Of a stretch of 6,545 nt of DNA, positions 3,662-6,545 are shown piece by piece. The notes beneath the pieces are model-generated. The model was given only the letters and a program-made list of their open reading frames with translations. It did not search any database and was not told the origin of the DNA. Both the position numbers and the translations under genes were made by a program. Position 1 is the stretch's first letter, and each line of letters opens with the position of its first letter. The DNA is from JACVRM01 sp046262315 (GTDB lineage Bacteria; Actinomycetota; Thermoleophilia; Gaiellales; Gaiellaceae): positions 1 through 6,545 of the forward strand of contig JBHEMZ010000093.1 in assembly GCA_046262315.1 (NCBI GenBank). Reading direction: 5' to 3'.

Positions 3662-6545
3662 TCCGGCGCACGACGAGAAGGTCGGTTCCCTCGAGGCCCG
3701 TGACGCGGCTGCGGTACACGACCTCCTCGGCGTCGAGGCGCCGGCCCGCGAGCTCGGTGCGCAACCGCTGGATCGGGTCGCCGTCCCCGAACGAGAGGCC
3801 GTTCGCCAGCGCGAGAAACGCCACCCCGTCGTGGGCCACCAGACGGTCCACGTCGGTGGCGAGGACCTCTTCCTCGCCGGCTCCCATCGGCAGCGGGCCG
3901 GCGAGCAGAACGTCGACAAGGACCCCGTGCCCGTCGTTTCCGAGGTGGCTACCAAGGGATCCCGTCTCCGATCGTTCCACGACGACGTGCTGCCCGAGGG
4001 AGAACATGCGCTCGAGCTCGGGCACGAGCGCGTCGGAATCCAAGACCGCGGCACACGTGCGCTTGCGATAGACGAGGTTCGAATTGGCGAGGAAGCGATA
4101 CGCGGCCCGAGCGAACGGCGTGCTTCGGCATTGCGGGCACTCGGTCTGGCCGTCGCCGGCGCCGTCGGCGAACCGCTCGCCCTGCCAGCCGCATATGTTG
4201 CACCGCCGACCCCGCATCGCCACCGCCCAGTCGAGCTCGTGCACGGTGTCCCGCGACAGCGGATGGCACGCGATGGTGTCCTCATCGATCAGCGCCCCGA
4301 CCGGCGGCCGGGTCTTCGTCGTCACGGAAGGAAGGTGCTTGATGTCGCCGAGCTCCCAGCCGCGGCTTTCCAGGTAGTAGCTGTATTCGACGTCCGCGCC
4401 GGCCTGCGCCACGGCGTCGTTGAACCCCCCGGATTCCTCGTAGGCGGCCCGGCGCAGGACGAAGATGCCGCCTTGCACGTGCTGGAACGCGCGCCTCGGG
4501 TTCTTCTTGGCAAACCATCGGTTGCGGAAGCTCGAGAACCACGGCTGGCGCCGGTAGCCGTCACCGTCATGGAAACGCGGCGAGGAGATCAGATGTCCCC
4601 CGAGGGCGACGCGGGGATGCGCGCGCATGAACTGCAGGCACTCCCTCTCCCACCCGACCTTGGCGACGAAGCCCTCGTTGCTGCAGACGTAGAAGACGAA
4701 CTCCCCCGAGCCGTGCTCGAGGGCGACGTTGAACCCGGGTCCCCAGAAACGGTTCTCGGAGAGGGCGAGGAGCCGGACGTTGTCGCGACCCTCTGCGAAT
4801 GACCGCAACCGACTCACGAACTCCGCGTCGCTCGCGTTATCGACGATCGTGAGCGTGTAGGGCGTCGTCGTATTTTCGACGACGCGTCGCAGGACCTCCT
4901 CGGTTTCGCGGTACCCGTCCGGATCGTCTCGGGAGTACGTGACGAGCGCGATGTCGACCGGTGGACGCGCCCAGGCGTCGAGGAGCGTGTCCACGGTGGC
5001 GTCGACACCGGCGTGCTCACGGACGGTGTCCTGGCCGTTGCGGATCAGCCGACGGAGCCGCTGGGCGGGCATCTCGAGCGTCGCGCGCAGGGCCGCGGCA
5101 AGCGCCTGCGGGTCACGGTCCGCAACGAGGACGCCCGAGACGCCGTCGCGCACGAGCCCCGGAATCCCCGAGACGCCGGTCGTCACGACAGGGACGCCGA
5201 GCGCCATCGCCTCGAGGAGGACCGTCGGCAGGCCGTCCATGTCGCCGCTCTCGTCCCGCGTGCACGGCAGGGCGAAGACATCGGCTTCCGCGTAGGCGGT
5301 CCGCACGGCGTCTGCCCCCTCGAGCATGCCCAGCAGCCGGACGTTGTCGAGGCCGAGCTTTCGCACGAGGGCGCGATAGTGCTTCTCGAGCGGGCCGTAT
5401 CCGTAGATCCGCACCTCGACGTCCTCGTCGCGGAGCAGGTCCGCGGCCGTGATCAGATCCTCGATGCCCTTCTTCTCGATGAAGCGCGCGATCGTGGTGA
5501 CGACGCGGCGGCGCCGACCGAGTCTGCTCGCGATCGCGTCGGAGACATCGTCGCCGCCTGGCGAATAGCGAAGCGCCTGACGCGCGGGCGCAAGCTTCGC
5601 CGCCGGCACACCGCGCTCGATGAGGTAGTTGCGGTGGAAGTCGCCGTAGACGAAGACCCTCAGGCAGAGCGGGTCCTGGGTGATCTCGTCGATCTGGTTT
5701 CTCGCGGCGTTCTCATAGTTGAAGATGTCCACCGCGTGCGGCATGAACGTGTAGGGGATCCCCGCCTGCACCGCGGCCGGGAAGGTGAGCCGCGTCACGG
5801 CCGGGTACGCGAAGTGCGAGTGCAGGACCGTGCGCTCGTCCCGACGCAGCTGCTCAGCCAGCTCCTTCGGCCCCGAGACACGAACGGCGTCCACGGGGAA
5901 GTCGATGATCGCCGCAGCATCGGGGTCGGCCCGAAAGTAGACCTTCACGTCATAGCCGCGCTCGAGCAGGTGCCGGACCTCGTCGACGACGAAGGTCTGC
6001 GAGAGCGCCGGCCAGTCCCAGAGCACATAGCCGATGCGCACCGGCTCGAGGCCGCGCCACGCCAGCTCAGGCCCATGCTTGCGAAGGACGCGCGCCCGGT
6101 TCGTCTCGAGCGACTCTCGCGAAGAGATCGTCTCGCCCGCGAGGCCGGTGTTGTACGTGGCGAGCAGGAACGGGACGAGGACCGGGGGGTAGAGCCGCGT
6201 GTAGCGGACGATCAGGTCCCAGTCGACGAGTCGGGTGAGCTCCTCGTCGAACGCGCCGAGCTGCTCCGCAACCCACCGCCGGTGCACGAAGACGTTCATG
6301 TCGATGAAGTTGCCCCAGAGCAGCGTCTCGCGGTCGAAGGAGGCGAGACGCGCGAACTCGCCGCGCGGGTCTCCGAGCACCCGCAGCCCGGCGTAGGCGG
6401 TTGCCGCCTCGGGATGGCGCGCGAGCGCGTCGACCATCAGCAGGAGGTACTCCGGGTTCCATTCGTTGTCCGAGTCGAGGTAGGCGACGACGTCGCCGCG
6501 CGCTTGCGCAAGACCCGCGTTCCGAGCGGCGCTGACACCGCGGTG
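3657..6545 (-). CDS. multidomain glycosyltransferase: GT2-GT4-GT2-zinc ribbon-methyltransferase-like tail (5' end outside window)
   Basis: The frame is open from the right edge to TAA at 3659-3657, giving 962 visible residues; the first codons are missing. Numbering from the first visible codon: residues 1-165 are the C-terminal part of a GT-A family 2 domain, with GVSAARNAG (3-11), the metal/nucleotide DSD in YLDSDNEW (24-26) and DWDL (108-111). Residues 169-525 are a GT-B family 4 domain resembling WcaL/AmsK-type enzymes: HSHFA (242-246), PHAVDIF, RFIEKKGIEDL, and the donor-site acidic pair D437/E445 in DGLPTVLLEAMALGVPVVTT. Residues 530-770 are a second GT2 domain (VDNASD around 569), with CSNE (621-624) where DxD is expected. 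Residues 782-806 are a CxxC-x17-CxxC zinc ribbon. Residues 807-962 resemble a methyltransferase fold without a glycine-rich SAM loop. It has no membrane span or signal peptide. The likely role is adding several sugars in the cytoplasm to a lipid-linked surface glycan. Donors and acceptors cannot be told. Confidence 0.92.
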   Translation of the reverse strand, partial: HRGVSAARNAGLAQARGDVVAYLDSDNEWNPEYLLLMVDALARHPEAATAYAGLRVLGDPRGEFARLASFDRETLLWGNFIDMNVFVHRRWVAEQLGAFDEELTRLVDWDLIVRYTRLYPPVLVPFLLATYNTGLAGETISSRESLETNRARVLRKHGPELAWRGLEPVRIGYVLWDWPALSQTFVVDEVRHLLERGYDVKVYFRADPDAAAIIDFPVDAVRVSGPKELAEQLRRDERTVLHSHFAYPAVTRLTFPAAVQAGIPYTFMPHAVDIFNYENAARNQIDEITQDPLCLRVFVYGDFHRNYLIERGVPAAKLAPARQALRYSPGGDDVSDAIASRLGRRRRVVTTIARFIEKKGIEDLITAADLLRDEDVEVRIYGYGPLEKHYRALVRKLGLDNVRLLGMLEGADAVRTAYAEADVFALPCTRDESGDMDGLPTVLLEAMALGVPVVTTGVSGIPGLVRDGVSGVLVADRDPQALAAALRATLEMPAQRLRRLIRNGQDTVREHAGVDATVDTLLDAWARPPVDIALVTYSRDDPDGYRETEEVLRRVVENTTTPYTLTIVDNASDAEFVSRLRSFAEGRDNVRLLALSENRFWGPGFNVALEHGSGEFVFYVCSNEGFVAKVGWERECLQFMRAHPRVALGGHLISSPRFHDGDGYRRQPWFSSFRNRWFAKKNPRRAFQHVQGGIFVLRRAAYEESGGFNDAVAQAGADVEYSYYLESRGWELGDIKHLPSVTTKTRPPVGALIDEDTIACHPLSRDTVHELDWAVAMRGRRCNICGWQGERFADGAGDGQTECPQCRSTPFARAAYRFLANSNLVYRKRTCAAVLDSDALVPELERMFSLGQHVVVERSETGSLGSHLGNDGHGVLVDVLLAGPLPMGAGEEEVLATDVDRLVAHDGVAFLALANGLSFGDGDPIQRLRTELAGRRLDAEEVVYRSRVTGLEGTDLLVVRRS

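Noticed and set aside
3831..4802. A 323-codon plus-strand frame opposite the large glycosyltransferase
   Set aside because: It is opposite a well-supported reading frame, shows no domain motif, and is typical of antisense open frames in GC-rich genes.
3657..6437. ATG at 6437 as the true start of the large glycosyltransferase
   Set aside because: Upstream in-frame codons to the window edge encode GVSAARNAG and YLDSDNEWNPEYL, conserved parts of the GT2 domain, so the gene begins outside the window.
1..6545. CRISPR array, tRNA, insertion-sequence ends, toxin-antitoxin pair or defence genes
   Set aside because: I saw no regularly spaced repeats, no cloverleaf, no transposase or flanking repeats, and no small gene pair with toxin or antitoxin motifs.

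Overview
The window is a piece of a high-GC surface-glycan locus. The organism is probably an actinobacterium or another high-GC soil-type bacterium. That guess rests on base composition, GTG starts, weak or absent Shine-Dalgarno sites in front of several genes, and arginine- and alanine-rich proteins. No rRNA, tRNA, insertion sequence, integrase, CRISPR array or riboswitch was seen, so taxonomy and replicon cannot be fixed.

Layout, left to right. (1) At 1-146, minus strand, lies the N-terminal 48 codons of an NAD-dependent sugar-nucleotide epimerase/dehydratase, cut by the window edge; its sequence recalls CDP-paratose 2-epimerases. (2) Positions 147-364 are mostly non-coding but hold, on the plus strand, a ribosome-binding site followed by about 25 codons of a glyoxalase/VOC-type gene. 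This remnant is frame-disrupted and stops abruptly beside the end of the next gene. (3) At 365-1299, minus strand, is a class I SAM-dependent methyltransferase split by an apparent one-base deletion near position 790. (4) At 1389-2492 and 2505-3653, plus strand, are two tandem, divergent sulfotransferase-fold proteins 12 bases apart, probably one operon. (5) From 3657 past the right edge, minus strand, is a very large multidomain glycosyltransferase of more than 962 residues. Its order is GT2 - GT4 - second GT2 - four-cysteine zinc ribbon - methyltransferase-like tail. It converges with the sulfotransferase pair, with 3 bases between the stop codons.

Together the genes suggest synthesis and decoration of an exported or cell-surface polysaccharide. 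The epimerase would supply an unusual nucleotide sugar, the fused glycosyltransferases would add several residues, and the sulfotransferase-like proteins and the methyltransferase would modify the glycan. This pathway is inferred from gene families and neighbourhood; no substrate can be read from the sequence.

The points most worth following up are the fused glycosyltransferase with its apparently non-catalytic methyltransferase-like tail, the loss of the expected PAPS-binding serine in only the first of the two sulfotransferases, the frameshift in the methyltransferase, and the truncated VOC gene, which marks a recombination breakpoint. I see no convincing wholly new defence or mobile system here.
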